DNA of 64,000 nt from Podarcis raffonei (Eukaryota > Chordata > Lepidosauria > Squamata > Lacertidae): positions 41,841,001 to 41,905,000 of the forward strand of contig NC_070614.1 in NCBI RefSeq assembly GCF_027172205.1. The letters run 5' to 3'. The position numbers and the translations under genes were made by a program. This document shows positions 22,296-33,091 of the stretch, in pieces; the first letter of the stretch is position 1, and each line of letters starts with the position of its first letter. The notes below the pieces were generated by a model that searched no databases, was not told the origin of the DNA, and saw only the letters and a list, made by a program, of their open reading frames with translations.

Positions 22296-25217
22296 TCAGA
22301 GCACTCCTGACATATGGTTGTCAAGCCTCTGCTTAAAGACCTCCAAAGAAGGAGACTCCACCACACTCCTTGGCAGCAAATTCCACTGTCGAACAGCTCT
22401 TACTGTCAGGAAGTTCTTCCTAATGTTTAGGTGGAATCTTCTTTCTTGTAGTTTGGATCCATTGCTCCGTGTCCGCTTCTCTGGAGCAGCAGAAAACAAC
22501 CTTTCTCCCTCCTCTATGTGACATCCTTTTATATATTTGAACATGGCTATCATATCACCCCTTAACCTCCTCTTTTCCAGGCTAAACATGCCCAGCTCCC
22601 TTAGCCGTTCCTCATAAGGCATCGTTTCCAGGCCTTTGACCATTTTGGTTGCCCTCCTCTGGACACGTTCCAGTTTGTCAATGTCCTTCTTGAACTGTGG
22701 TGCCCAGAACTGGACACAGTACTCCAGGTGAGGTCTGACCAGAGCAGAATACAGTGGCACTATTACTTCCCTTGATCTAGATGCTATACTCCTATTGATG
22801 CAGCCCAGAATTGCATTGGCTTTTTTAGCTGCCGCGTCACACTGTTGGCTCATGTCAAGTTTGTGGTCAACCAAGACTCCTAGATCCTTTTCACATGTAG
22901 TGCTCTCAAGCCAGGTGTCACCCATCTTGTATTTGTGCCTCTCATTTTTTTTGCCCAAGTGCAATACTTTACATTTCTCCCTGTTAAAATTCATCTTGTT
23001 TGTTTTGGCCCAGTTCTCTAATCTGTCAAGGTCGTTTTGAAGTGTGATCCTCTCCTCTGGGGTGTTAGCCACCCCTCCCAGTTTGGTGTCATCTGCAAAT
23101 TTGATCAGGATGCCCTTGAGTCCATCATCCAAGTCGTTGATAAAGATGTTGAATAAGACCGGGCCCAAGACAGAACCCTGTGGCACCCCACTAGTCACTC
23201 TTCTCCAGGATGAAGAGGAACCATTGATGAGCACCCTTTGGGTTCGGTCAGTCAGCCAGTTACAAATCCACTGAGTGGTAGCAAAGTCAAGACCGCATTT
23301 TACCAGCTTCTTTACAAGAATATCATGGGGCACCTTGTCAAATGCCTTGCTGAAATCAAGGTAGGCTACATCCACTGCGTTCCCTTCATCTACCAGGCTT
23401 GTAATTCTGTCAAAAAACGAGATCAGGTTAGTCTGACATGACTTATTTTTCAGAAATCCATGCTGACTATTGGTGATCACAGCATTCCTTTCTAGGTGCT
23501 CACAGACTGTTTGCTTAATGATCTGCTCCAGAATCTTCCCTGGTATTGATGTCAGACTGACTGGGCGGTAATTATTTGGGTCCTCTCTTTTCCCCTTTTT
23601 GAAAATAGGGACAACATTTGCCCTCTTCCAGTCTGCCGGGACTTCGCCTGTTCTCCAGGAATTCTCAAAGATGACTGCCAGTGGTTCTGAAATCACATCT
23701 GCCAGTTCTTTTAATACTCTTGGATGCAGTTCATCTGGCCCTGGAGACTTGAATACATCTAGACTAGCCAAGTATTCTTGTACTATCTCCTTAGTTATTC
23801 TGGGCTGTGTTTCCTCTGCTGAATCATTTGCTCCAAATTCTTCAGGTCGGGCATTGTTTTCTTTATCGGAGAAGACTGAGGCAAAGAAGGCATTGAGGAG
23901 TTCAGCCCTTTCTGTGTCCCCTGTTTGCATTTCACCATCTTCTCCTCTGAGTGACCCCACTGTTTCTTTGTTCTTCCTTTTGCTACGAACATACCCATAA
24001 AAGCCTTTTTTGTTGCTTTTAACCTCTCTAGCAAGCCTGAGTTCATTCTGTGCTTTAGCTTTTCTGACTTTGTGTCTACACGTGCTGGCTATTTGTTTGA
24101 ATTCCTCTTTGGTGGTTTCCCCCCTTTTCCATTTTTTGTACACATCCTTTTTTAATCTTAACTCAGTTAAAAGTTCTTTAGATAGCCACCCTGGCTTCTT
24201 TAGGCACCTTCCATGTTTCCGTCTCATTGGTATTGCCTGAAGTTGTGCTTTTACTATCTCCCTCTTAACAAACTCCCAACCATCATGAACTCCCTTTCCT
24301 TTTAGTATTACTGTCCATGGGATCTCACCAAGCACTTCCCTAAGTTTTATGAAGTCGGCTTTCTTAAAGTCGAGAAATTGAGTCCTAGTATGCTTGGCTG
24401 CTCCTTTCCGCTGTATAGTAAACTTCAGAAGAGCATGATCACTCGCGCCTAATGATCCTTCCACTTCTACCCCACTAACCAGGTCATCAACATTGGTTAG
24501 GACCAGATCTAAAATGGCTGTTCCTCTTGTTGCTTCTCCCACTTTCTGGACAATGAAGTTGTCTGCAAGGCCAGTGAGGAATCTGTTTGACCTTATGCTC
24601 TTGGCTGAGTTTGACATCCAACAAATATCTGGGTAATTGAAGTCCCCCATTACTACTATCTCCCTTCCTTTTGCATGCTTGGCCATCTGTTCCAGGAAGG
24701 CATCATCTATGTCCTCCGTTTGGCTTGGGGATCTATAGTAAACTCCCACAATGAGGTCACTGTTATTCTTCTCTCCCTTAATTTTGACCCAAATGCTCTC
24801 ACTTTGGCTTTGAGGTTCTAAATCTTGGATCTCTTCACAGGTATACACATCCCTGACATATAACGCCACTCCTCCTCCTTTCTTGTCTGGTCTGTTTCTC
24901 TGAAATAGATTGTATCCCTCCATTATTACATTCCAATCGTGGGACTTATCCCACCAGGTTTCAGTGATTCCTATTATGTCATATTTAGTTTGCTGTACCA
25001 AGAGCTCAAGCTCATCTTGTTTATTTCCCATACTTTGCGCATTAGTGTACAGACATTGAAGTCCATTAATCATTCCCCCGTGTCTCTTATTTAAGGATTT
25101 TTTCCTCCCACCACTAGGTCTGCATGCTGTTTGCTCCATTCGGTCTATGACATTTGGATGATCATCTTCATCAATTGATAGACTCCTACCTTCAGGAGCA
25201 CTGTCTCCCTCCCCCAC
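22296..25217 (-). CDS. CR1 ORF2 protein (endonuclease and reverse transcriptase)
   Basis: Open for 973 codons; the frame starts with GTG at 25217, and the first ATG is at 25139 ([11 protein letters not shown]), giving 947 residues. Endonuclease motifs are [41 protein letters not shown] and SDHALLKF. Reverse transcriptase motifs are [65 protein letters not shown] and FADDTKLGG. The C-terminal region ends [20 protein letters not shown]. It cuts the target and copies CR1 RNA. No break is visible. ORF1 ends 5 bp upstream, so reinitiation is likely. Confidence 0.93.
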   Translation of the reverse strand: MGEGDSAPEGRSLSIDEDDHPNVIDRMEQTACRPSGGRKKSLNKRHGGMINGLQCLYTNAQSMGNKQDELELLVQQTKYDIIGITETWWDKSHDWNVIMEGYNLFQRNRPDKKGGGVALYVRDVYTCEEIQDLEPQSQSESIWVKIKGEKNNSDLIVGVYYRSPSQTEDIDDAFLEQMAKHAKGREIVVMGDFNYPDICWMSNSAKSIRSNRFLTGLADNFIVQKVGEATRGTAILDLVLTNVDDLVSGVEVEGSLGASDHALLKFTIQRKGAAKHTRTQFLDFKKADFIKLREVLGEIPWTVILKGKGVHDGWEFVKREIVKAQLQAIPMRRKHGRCLKKPGWLSKELLTELRLKKDVYKKWKRGETTKEEFKQIASTCRHKVRKAKAQNELRLAREVKSNKKGFYGYVRSKRKNKETVGSLRGEDGEMQTGDTERAELLNAFFASVFSDKENNARPEEFGANDSAEETQPRITKEIVQEYLASLDVFKSPGPDELHPRVLKELADVISEPLAVIFENSWRTGEVPADWKRANVVPIFKKGKREDPNNYRPVSLTSIPGKILEQIIKQTVCEHLERNAVITNSQHGFLKNKSCQTNLISFFDRITSLVDEGNAVDVAYLDFSKAFDKVPHDILVKKLVKCGLDFATTQWICNWLTDRTQRVLINGSSSSWRRVTSGVPQGSVLGPVLFNIFINDLDDGLKGILIKFADDTKLGGVANTPEERITLQNDLDRLENWAKTNKMNFNREKCKVLHLGKKNERHKYKMGDTWLESTTCEKDLGVLVDHKLDMSQQCDAAAKKANAILGCINRSIASRSREVIVPLYSALVRPHLEYCVQFWAPQFKKDIDKLERVQRRATKMVKGLETMPYEERLRELGMFSLEKRRLRGDMIAMFKYIKGCHIEEGERLFSAAPEKRTRSNGSKLQERRFHLNIRKNFLTVRAVRQWNLLPRSVVESPSLEVFKQRLDNHMSGVL

Positions 25218-25222
25218 ATTAG

Positions 25223-25966
25223 TCAGTTTAAAGCCCTCCTGATGAGGTTTCTGAGATTTTTTGCAAAAACATTCCTCCCAACCGTTGTGAGGTGCAGCCC
25301 ATCGCTTGCCAGAAGTCCATCTTCAAGAAACTGCATTCCGTGATCTAAGAATCCAAACCGTTCCTGTTTACACCATTTGCGAAGCCAGTTGTTCACTTCC
25401 ACTATTTTTCCCTCTCTCCCTGGGCCACGTCGTTCAACTGGGAGGACAGATGAGATGACAATTTGTGCATTTAATTGCTTCAATTTCCTGCCCAGAGCCT
25501 CGTAATCTCTTTTGATCTTCTGGAGGCTATTGCTTGCGGTGTCATTGGTTCCCACATGAACCAAGAGGAAGGGGTATTTGTCAGTGGGTTTTATGATTCC
25601 TTGCAGTCGTTCAGTTACATCTTGGATCTTAGCCCCGGGGAGACAGCACACTTCCCGAGACATCTTGTCAGGCCCACAGATCACTGCTTCTGTTCCCCTC
25701 AGTAGGGAATCCCCTATCACCACTACACGCCTCCTCTTAGGTCTGGTCGGGGTTCTTCCGTGAGCTGTCCGTTCCAAGGTCGCATGCACATTCCCTGAGG
25801 ACTGCCTTTGCTGCTCGTCTTCATATACCTGATCGACTGTAATGAGGGAGAGATCCTCAAATGGAGTCTGCTCTTCGTCTTCCATGCTAGGGGAAAGGAC
25901 CTCAAAGCGATTGCGTATTTCTAAACAATCAGAGCGAACCCTGGGCCTCTTACTTCTTTGAGTCAC
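25223..25966 (-). CDS. CR1 ORF1 protein with SGNH esterase domain
   Basis: 247 codons from a GTG; the frame continues open upstream toward 26010, so the N-terminus is probably missing. The first ATG in frame starts [11 protein letters not shown]. The SGNH hydrolase blocks are all present: [10 protein letters not shown] with the nucleophile Ser, CLPGAKI with Gly, VHVGTND with Asn, and [12 protein letters not shown] with the Asp-His pair. Esterase-type ORF1 proteins are known in CR1/L3-clade LINEs. Their exact job in retrotransposition is not settled; RNA or membrane binding has been proposed. Confidence 0.88.
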   Translation of the reverse strand: MTQRSKRPRVRSDCLEIRNRFEVLSPSMEDEEQTPFEDLSLITVDQVYEDEQQRQSSGNVHATLERTAHGRTPTRPKRRRVVVIGDSLLRGTEAVICGPDKMSREVCCLPGAKIQDVTERLQGIIKPTDKYPFLLVHVGTNDTASNSLQKIKRDYEALGRKLKQLNAQIVISSVLPVERRGPGREGKIVEVNNWLRKWCKQERFGFLDHGMQFLEDGLLASDGLHLTTVGRNVFAKNLRNLIRRALN

Positions 25967-27126
25967 GTTTCTCCATATATCTGGCTCCTGTGTTGGTGAA
26001 CTAGCCTCCTCAGGGGAGTCCCCTCAGGGGAGTGGGTTAGTTCAGCACCCCTTCATCAAGAGTTCCCAGACTGAGATAGAGCAGCACACTTGGAAAGCTC
26101 TAAGGCAGCAGTAGAGGAGGAGATAGATGACATTGAGGAGGTTGCTATGCAACCAGGAAGGAGGCAGCATTTAAAGGGCTCTTTGTATCATGGTATGGGG
26201 GGGAGTTCACCCACCTTCTCCCTGAACCAAAATAGCTGAAAGGGTTAAAATGCAACAGAAATGCAAGAGAGGACAGACTGGATTTTGGTGCCCAACTCGT
26301 AGCTAAGAGTGGCAGACTTGGAGCTGCTCTCTGGATGTTAATTGTGAATAAACATGTCATATAAATGCCAGACTCATTCATTCTTATCGGGGTTTGCTTG
26401 CCTGCCTCAAATCATTACACTATTTGATGCAAATCATGCAATCGCATGTCAACCCAGGGTGCAGCAGTTTAAAGAGCTGGATTCCATGTTAGGAAAAGGC
26501 TCCTATATCTGGAAATACTCATGCTTGGACTTACCAATCAATGCACTGAGTTCCAAAATATGGATATGTACCAATAAAAAAACAGCAGCCATATTTACCT
26601 GAAGGAAATCTATTTGCATTTTGTACTAGGCGCTAATTCCTGTCAGTGGTTTCCCAAAACACTCACATGACTCACGAAACTAGCTTGAAGACCTGAACAG
26701 ACACCAACATTTATCTTGCTACATATACAGTGGATGCCAAGATGTCTGAGGTTACAGGCTTTAATTTTCAGAATTAATGCTTTTGTTTAGCCCATACTTA
26801 ATTAAAAATAAGGCCACTTGTAGAACTTAGGTAAGACCACAGAAAACCTCGTGTTCTCCTGGGGAAACCAAGCAATATTTTCATTCACATATTGTGCAAA
26901 AGCACTTTGCCTGCCAAAAACCCTCCAACGCCGCCATTAAGAAGCACATGTTCTCCTGTTAATTAGAGCTTAATTTGGACTAAAGTACAGGCATGTGCTT
27001 GAAGTGATAAGATCACAAACTGCGGAATAGAACCAGCTGCAAGGTCATTAAGGTTTGAACTTAAGGTAACACTTCATTCGGTGCAAAAGACGGTGTGGGA
27101 ATAGGGGAGACTACAGTTTCTTTATA

Positions 27127-27480
27127 CAGTGGTGCCCCGCAAGACGAAAATAATCCGTTCTGCGGGAGCCTTTGTCTTGCAGGGATTTTCGTCTTGCGGA
27201 GCTCCGCTATCAGCCGATCAGCTGATAAGCGGTAAAACAGCTGATAAGCGGTTTAGCGGCTTTTAGCGCTTAGCGGATTAGCGGATAAGCGGCAATTTAG
27301 AGATAAGGAGCTTAGCGCCTTTCAGAAAAGGCAAAAAAAGGGGAGACCACGGAAAAAAATTTGTTTTGCGAGTAAGCCCCATAGAAAAAAACGTCTTGCG
27401 AAGCAGAAAAAATGTTGGAAAGCCCTTTCGTCTTGCGCGTTTTTCATTTAGCGGGGCATTCGTCTAGCGGGGTACCACTG
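27127..27480. mobile_element. Tigger-like MITE, 354 bp, young
   Basis: Ends CAGTGGTGCCCCGC and GCGGGGTACCACTG with TA on both sides (27125-27126, 27481-27482). The inside has iterated AGCTGATAAGCGG-type motifs. No transposase. The twin site in B1 holds TACTGTA instead, an excision scar. The ends resemble Tigger/pogo (CAGGCATACCTCG). Confidence 0.9.
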
Positions 27481-28614
27481 TATCAAGTTTTCTTCTCTAC
27501 ATTTATGATTCAACAATCATTATTCAGAATTAATGTTTTCATTTAGCTACAGCCCATACATAATGAAAAATGAGGTAACTTGTAGAACTTAGGTAAGACT
27601 GCAGAATATCCTAGTTTATGGGCTGGCAGCCAGTATTAGTTTAATTCATAGATTGTTGCCGACATGCTATTAAAGCAAATGTTGTTACGGTCTGCTACAT
27701 TAATGTATTTACTATTTGTTACCCATAGTGGGTAAAACATAGCCACATTTATTTTTCATTATTATTGATGCCAATCATTATAGAGGTTGATTCTGGCATA
27801 GGGAAAGCATTCTGGTAACAGGTAGGCTGCCTTCTGGTCCATATCTCATCTTCTTCCCATTGGCCACAGGCTGGAAGGGAGTTACCAGGCATCAAGGTCC
27901 ACCCTGGTACAAGCCATTTCTGCAAGGCCCATCTTGCAGCGGCCATGTTTCCCAGTTGTGAATTAATACCTTTCTGTTTTCCTGGCCCTCTCTCTTGTGA
28001 TTCAGATAAGCTAGCTGTGAATGCTTCTGAACCCCACTTGAATGTCCCACCATTATCTCCAGCTTACACTGGATGGCACATCCTCCTCATTCATCATTTG
28101 CATGGGGCATAGCCACCAACGCCCCATCAAATGAAGCCACACTAGGCTCAATCCCTGCCTTCCTTCTGTAGTTTTGTAAGGCTTGTTCACACAGGAGCAA
28201 AGTCTAGATTTCCATTGGCCGGTCTTGTGGCATCCCTATGACATCTTCCCTATCTCACGGTTGCCCTGGACATTTCCTACTACGAGTGTTTGAAACACAC
28301 ACACAAAAACACCTTTGCATAGTCCCTAATGGTAGGATTGGGACCCCAGGGGAAAAGGTCTGGGGCAAGATAGAGAGGATGTCAGGTGTACCTCCCTACA
28401 TTAATGGGGATGAAATGTTCATACAGATCCACATTGGGCTTTGGAGCTGAACCACAGGGTCAAAACATCAAGGGAGGAGGCCATGTCTATGGGAGCAGGA
28501 GGACCTGATACTTCTGCTGGTGCTCAAATCTGGGTTGTTATTTTTTTAGTAACGGTAGCCAATACAACTAGAAATCTAAATATCTGGTACTTGGAAGGAA
28601 TTTGGAATTTGGAA

Positions 28615-29387
28615 ACATTATTTTGATGAGTGAGCAAAGCACAAAACTGACCCTGCCCCCTCCCACTGTGATTCAGTGTCAGACTTCAGTGAATCGGCAT
28701 CTTTCCCCCTTTGGCCGTACATAAACAGATCAAATGAAAAGGAGTCTTCTTACCACTTAGAAAGTTTAATGATCACAGCGAGAGAGCAAAGAATCCATTT
28801 CCTAGGAATGGTGGCACTCCCAATTCAGGGTTCCACCCACTTCCTCCCTAGTCACCCATGTCACTACCGTGTCTTGTAAATGCTGTGCTTTCTGTGTTGC
28901 CACCTTATTAGATCTTCTTGACCTTGGGCTGAGCGGATGAATGCTTTCCAGAGACAGTGAATCCGTTAACCCTCTCTCTCCCAGTGCTTCTTCTCCTAGC
29001 TGTTCCCCATCCAGTATTTCCCAGTTTCTGCCTTCTGAACTATGTCCCTCTGCAAACCACCGTTCCAAATCTATACTGCTTTGGGAAGATTCAGGATCCG
29101 GATCAGGCGGAGGCTCCCACTGTTCCTCCTCAGTGCATCCCTCCTCAGCACGGTCCCCGACACTCAGATAAGCATAGAGGGAATACATTGACTTATGGCT
29201 TGTGCACAGGGTAAGCTTCCTGATCTGAAAGCCATTTCATAACCTGTTTCCTACTCATTATTTCACACTGTTTTATGAAATAGAGGGTCCACTCCTCCAA
29301 AGCTTCCAATCTCCCCAGGTTTGTGTAATGTTCTGCCATGTTGCTGTCTGATAAAGGTATGGATATGGGTGATTAAAGCAAATGATT
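28615..29387. other. Short A-block edge and possible LTR-like sequence
   Basis: 28615-28650 matches the first bases of block A (TTTGGAAACATTATTTTG then GTGAGNNAAGCAC), then similarity ends. 28660-29200 is unassigned. A minus-strand acidic open frame (28802-29188, rich in E, S and P) resembles the accidental frames seen in the LTRs here. It may be an LTR, but no terminal duplication was found. No host gene called. Confidence 0.4.
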
Positions 29388-29393
29388 TTTATT
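29388..29393 (-). terminator. Poly(A) signal of angiogenin-like RNase gene
   Basis: AATAAA on the minus strand, about 230 bp past the stop codon of the RNase at 29625-30068. Canonical hexamer at a plausible distance. Confidence 0.5.
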
Positions 29394-29624
29394 TCCACAT
29401 GCATTAGAAACACACACACACTCCTGTACCCTTGAGCTTTCAGGGGTCAGACATGGGACAAATGCATATGCAGGGAATCAACATGGTAATTAACAATTAG
29501 CAAAGACTCTTTTAAACATTTCTTCTTGATTCAGTTTTAGAACTGGAAGCTTCTAAAGAAATCAAACATTTTCAGTGAAGGTGTAGGAGATGACATAAAT
29601 TTTTTTATCTGGGCCTTGAAAATC

Positions 29625-30068
29625 CTATGATACAATGATGCTTTCATCAAAGTGCACAGGCTTCCCATTCTGATTACAGGCAATGACGATGTATCTGAAG
29701 GATTTGTTATCAGAGTACTTGCAAGGTGGGCAAGTTGAGCCGCCTTTGAGCTTGCAGGTGGTGACAGTGAAGGGGCGGAGACTGATCCTCAGCCCGTTTC
29801 CATAATCCTTCCCTCCAGATGCAGTGCACACAGCTATGATGTTATTCTTGGTGTTGTGGATGAAGGTGTTCACTTCCTTGCATGCTGGTTTGTCCAGCCC
29901 GCGTCTTTTCATCATGACATCACAATACTGCTTTCCAACGTTGCTCTTGGGATTATCGTAGTGCTGCCTTAGGAACTTCTCATAGGGGGTTTCACAATAG
30001 GCTCCCAGTGCCAGAACAGACACCAGAAAGGTGAGGAGCACAAGGCCAGATCCCTTGAAAGGCATCAT
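29625..30068 (-). CDS. Angiogenin-like secreted ribonuclease A
   Basis: 147 residues with a signal peptide (1 to about 25). The triad is complete: His36 in RQHYDNP, Lys64 in PACKEVNTFIH, His139 in KPVHFDES. Cysteines 49, 63, 81, 105, 116 and 131 match the six of angiogenin; the 65-72 pair of pancreatic RNase is absent. KRRGL at 54-58 resembles the angiogenin RRRGL motif, and FTVTTCKLKGGST resembles its FQVTTCKLHGGS. An extra Cys113 (GGSTCPPC) has no obvious partner. The coding exon follows a splice acceptor (CTTTTTTCCAG, exon from 30097), the normal RNase layout. Two ATGs in tandem (30068, 30065). Expected to be a secreted endoribonuclease with angiogenic, tRNA-cleaving or antimicrobial roles, inferred from family. 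It lies between blocks B2 and D2. Confidence 0.93.
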   Translation of the reverse strand: MMPFKGSGLVLLTFLVSVLALGAYCETPYEKFLRQHYDNPKSNVGKQYCDVMMKRRGLDKPACKEVNTFIHNTKNNIIAVCTASGGKDYGNGLRISLRPFTVTTCKLKGGSTCPPCKYSDNKSFRYIVIACNQNGKPVHFDESIIVS

Positions 30069-30178
30069 CGTGGGCGACCGCCGCCTGAAAGAGATGTCTG
30101 GAAAAAAGTAAAGTGGATGTATAAATGGTTTCTTTCAGGCTGCTTTGTGAACGGCTTGGAGTTCAAACGAATACTGTA

Positions 30179-30428
30179 CAGTCATACCTTGGATCCAAAA
30201 CGCCCTGGAACTTGGAAGTTTTGACTCCTGAATGCCACAAACCCAGAAGTGACTGTTCCGGTTTGCAAACGTTCTTTGGAACCCGAACATCCAACGGGGC
30301 TTCTGTGGCTTCCGCTTGGCTACAGGACCTTCCTGCACCCAGTCAGAAGCCGTGCTTTGGTTTCTGAACATTTTGGAAGTCAAACAGACTTCCGGAATGG
30401 ATTCCGTTCAACTCTCAATGTATGACTG
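30179..30428. mobile_element. Tigger-like MITE, 250 bp
   Basis: Ends CAGTCATACCTTGGATCC and AATGTATGACTG, TA on each side. Its right TA (30429-30430) is also the left TA of the next element. Confidence 0.8.
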
Positions 30429-30430
30429 TA

Positions 30431-30662
30431 CAGTGGTACCTCGGGTTACAGATGCTTCAGGTTACAGACTCCACTAACCCAGAAATAGTACCTTGGGTAA
30501 AGAACTTTGCTTCAGGATGAGAACAGAAGTTGCAGAGTGGCGGTGCGGCAGCAGCGGCAGTGGGAGATCCCATTAGCTAAAGTGGTACCTCAAGTTAAGA
30601 ACAGTTTCAGGTTAAAAATGGACCTCTGGAATGAATTATGTTCTTAACCCGAGGTACCACTG
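30431..30662. mobile_element. Tigger-like MITE, 232 bp
   Basis: Ends CAGTGGTACCTCGGGTTA and TAACCCGAGGTACCACTG, TA on each side. Inner pieces repeat the motif AACCCGAGGTAC/GTACCTTGGGTAAAGAAC. A complete member of the family seen truncated at 18327 and reversed at 41653. Confidence 0.88.
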
Positions 30663-31752
30663 TATATCCTTTCAAATTCTCATCTGCAAATGTTTTGGTG
30701 GATGTTGGCTAGTCATGATCACATGTCTGTGTGAATATTGACACTTGCCAGTCAGTACATGATAAACAACAATATGTTGAGTCAGCATTTCACAGTATGT
30801 GACCACTGTCATGCAACAACAGTCTACGGAGGACAGTATCCACACAATGTATTTTATAGAGCATGACCACTCCATTTGTGTACACCCTTCACAAGTGGGT
30901 AGAATTTTCGCTATTATTATGTTTTTGACAACGGGACAAATTTCAAGTGCAGGCGGTGAAATAATTAACATCATCCACCTTACGGATGTTGGCTACTGTA
31001 TTAATTAGCCACTATGCCTCTGGCATTATGCTACATAAGACAAGAAGCTTAGATCATTGTTGAGGGTCAGGGAGATGAGGCCAAGAGATATTTGTATAAA
31101 CCGTGTAAGTTTCTTGCTGAAGCGAGATCTGAGCAAGGGACGGAATGAATCTGAGCTCCACCTCTGACCCTAAACCATAAGGAGGGGATACAGATATAGC
31201 AGATTTGAAGTAGGGTGACGAAAAAGAGGGTCTCTTGATTCTATCCTCCTCTGGCCAGAGACAGAGAAAATATACATCTATCACCATTTACAAGGGATAG
31301 TCCTCATGATATGCAAATTCCTGTGCTTAGTATTTCATTTGCATTTTAGGGGGGGGGAATGTATGTGTTAGAGATTTTGTGGGGGTGAAATAATGCCTTG
31401 GGCGGGGGTGTTTTCTGAAGTTGCCATATTCAGGATTGGGTGCTCCCACCTCAGTGTCCATGGAAGTTAAATCTTTGGGGGCTGGTGATTGTGGGGGGGA
31501 AGGCATATTCACTCTAACATGTAGGCATGAAAACTTTTACTAAATTTGCCTGCAATCATCAGTTTTTTCACATAGCCTTTTCAATAAACGGAACTTTGAA
31601 ACATACAGTTTAACTTATTTCCCCTTGCCTAGTAGCATTTAATGAGACCTAAATCGGAGTCACTTTTGCATGTTGCAATTCGGACACACAACAGCTCCCC
31701 CATCTAGTGGTTCAATGCTGTATGTTCACCCCTCTTAAAAAAAAAGTATTCC

Positions 31753-32042
31753 TGAAATATACTCAGAGTCGCAAAGTGATTTCATGCTCTTTATTCAGCT
31801 CATAGTGGTGAGGAGGAATGAATGAAAGTCCCCTCACAGTATCTGCTTTATATACATTATTTACACAATGGGCTGCACATGATTGGCTAATTCCAGAATT
31901 CTACTGTAAGCCAATCAGGTTGTGGATTCACTTCTATCTGGAGCATGATTGGGTGGTTCCTGCCAACCAATCATACTGCTGCATTGTTTTAGGACCAATC
32001 AGACTGCTGCAGTTTGGATCCTATTCAACTCAGTACGTAACA
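31753..32042 (-). mobile_element. Solo LTR (family 4), 290 bp
   Basis: TGAAATAT to CGTAACA with a perfect 5-bp duplication ATTCC (31748-31752, 32043-32047). D1 has a single ATTCC and no insert. TCTTTATTCAGC suggests minus orientation. A fossil younger than the D duplication. Confidence 0.88.
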
Positions 32043-32114
32043 ATTCCCCTTATAATAAGTCTGCTTACCTTTCCCGGTTGGCAGCTTAAACAAAGCTTAA
32101 ACAATGGTCTAAGC

Positions 32115-32250
32115 CAGGCATCCCCAAACTCGGCCCTCCAGATGTTTTGGGACTACAACTCCCTTCATCCCTAGCTAACAGGACCAGTGGTCTGGGAGGA
32201 TGGGAACTGTAGTCCCTACACATATGGAAGGCCGAGTTTGGGGATGCCTG
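32115..32250. mobile_element. hAT-like MITE, 136 bp (D2)
   Basis: Twin of 19686-19821 by block duplication. 8-bp flanks GTCTAAGC and GTCTTAGC. Confidence 0.8.
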
Positions 32251-32258
32251 GTCTTAGC

Positions 32259-32925
32259 TTTCCTTTCTGGCCATTAATAGAGCCAGGAAGAAAGCAATCA
32301 CCTGTCTTCTCCTTCGACAAGGAAGCCTTGTCTCACAGTGACGGGGTACACCTTCATGATGTCGGCAATGATACCCTGTTGAATGACACTTCAGAGTGCA
32401 CCAGGGACTGGTTGCAGGTGTGAGGGTGTTGGCGGCAAGCCCTTTGGGCTCGAGTGGCGGTTAGCCTTTGTTTGTATGGAGGGGAGGTTGTAGCCTCTGC
32501 CTGTCCCTCCTCAGTAGGGGTATCCTGTTAAAGGGATCCGGGGTTGTGAATTCTGTCCAATGCCGGGACGTGGGCTAGGGCCATGTCACAACCCCTACGG
32601 GGACCCCTCGGGGTGTCCCTGATTGATGTAAGTCATAGGGCACCCCCTAATGGTGGTTTACCCTTAGATGGACTCCCAGCAGACAGGCAGGAGTCAAGAT
32701 ATAGCCTGGTTTCGCCCAATGCCTAAGCCAAACAGCTCATATCTGTAACCAATAAAGTTGTGGCTTATTGGAACCCATAAACCAAAACACTCATGTCCGT
32801 GTGTTTATTGTCCATTAGGTGGACAATAATGGGGGCCTTTCCTCTGGTCCATGGGGTCACAAAGATTCGGACAGGACTATATGACTAAACAAAAACAATA
32901 TGGGGGCCTTGGCAAGTAACAACAT
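32259..32925 (+). mobile_element. Ngaro-like retroelement, 3' end fossil (D2)
   Basis: Twin of 19830-20432 with the hydrolase end SDGVHLHDVGND and the same 3' untranslated end, interrupted at 32840 by a 60-bp Bov-B tail. Broken; only the 3' end remains. Confidence 0.65.
32840..32899 (+). mobile_element. Bov-B LINE 3' tail
   Basis: CCATGGGGTCACAAAGATTC followed by GGACAGGACTATATGACTAAAC matches the characteristic Bov-B 3' end (GGGGTCGCAAAGAGTCGGAC...CTGAACAACAA). Flanked by an 11-bp duplication ATGGGGGCCTT (32829-32839, 32900-32910). Absent from D1. Confidence 0.85.
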
Positions 32926-32957
32926 GTTTTGCATTCTACTTATGCTTCCCAAGCATG

Positions 32958-33091
32958 AAGGCTGTTTTTCTAGAAAAAGAGGTGCCAGAACTCGTCACAA
33001 ACACCTCTCTTCTTCACTTTAAATGGCAATGGTGCCCTCATGAGAGATGCCAGGACCAAGTTCCAGGGAGTTCTGGCTGAAAAAAGCCCTA
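32958..33091. mobile_element. hAT-like MITE, 134 bp
   Basis: Partly inverted ends (TTTTTCTAGAAAAAGAGGTGCC, shortened here to its core, versus GTTCTGGCTGAAAAAAGCCC) with a perfect 8-bp duplication CAAGCATG at 32950-32957 and 33092-33099. The D1 copy is truncated. Confidence 0.75.

Larger units (their letters stand above)
22202..26028 (-). mobile_element. Near full-length CR1 LINE
   Basis: The 3' end at 22202-22240 is the CR1 octamer tail (ATTCTATG repeated, read on the minus strand). ORF2 and an esterase ORF1 follow toward 26028. No clear target duplication flanks it, as is usual for CR1. ORF1 stays open up to the 5' boundary without an early ATG, so the element is probably slightly 5'-truncated. 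It lies in an LTR that is uninterrupted in B1, so it inserted after the ~99 percent identical duplication. Confidence 0.93.
22117..26419 (+). mobile_element. Solo LTR (family 1) in B2, interrupted by CR1
   Basis: Twin of 4138-4614, split by the CR1 insertion between CAGACAGAGCA and GGAGTGGGTTAG. A fossil older than the duplication. Confidence 0.75.
21121..28614. repeat. Segmental duplication block B, copy 2
   Basis: Twin of 3142-6982. The extra length comes from CR1 (22202-26028) and a MITE (27127-27480). It lacks the solo LTR of B1. The near-identity of the two copies dates these insertions as recent. Confidence 0.9.
30431..32957. repeat. Segmental duplication block D, copy 2
   Basis: Matches 18327-20453 with two extra insertions (solo LTR and Bov-B tail). 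Roughly 93-95 percent identical. D is followed by A-type sequence in both copies, though the spacer differs. Confidence 0.88.

Noticed and set aside
28802-29188. Acidic 128-codon minus-strand open frame
   Set aside because: Composition resembles accidental frames in nearby LTRs (for example 34247-34498); no domain recognised.
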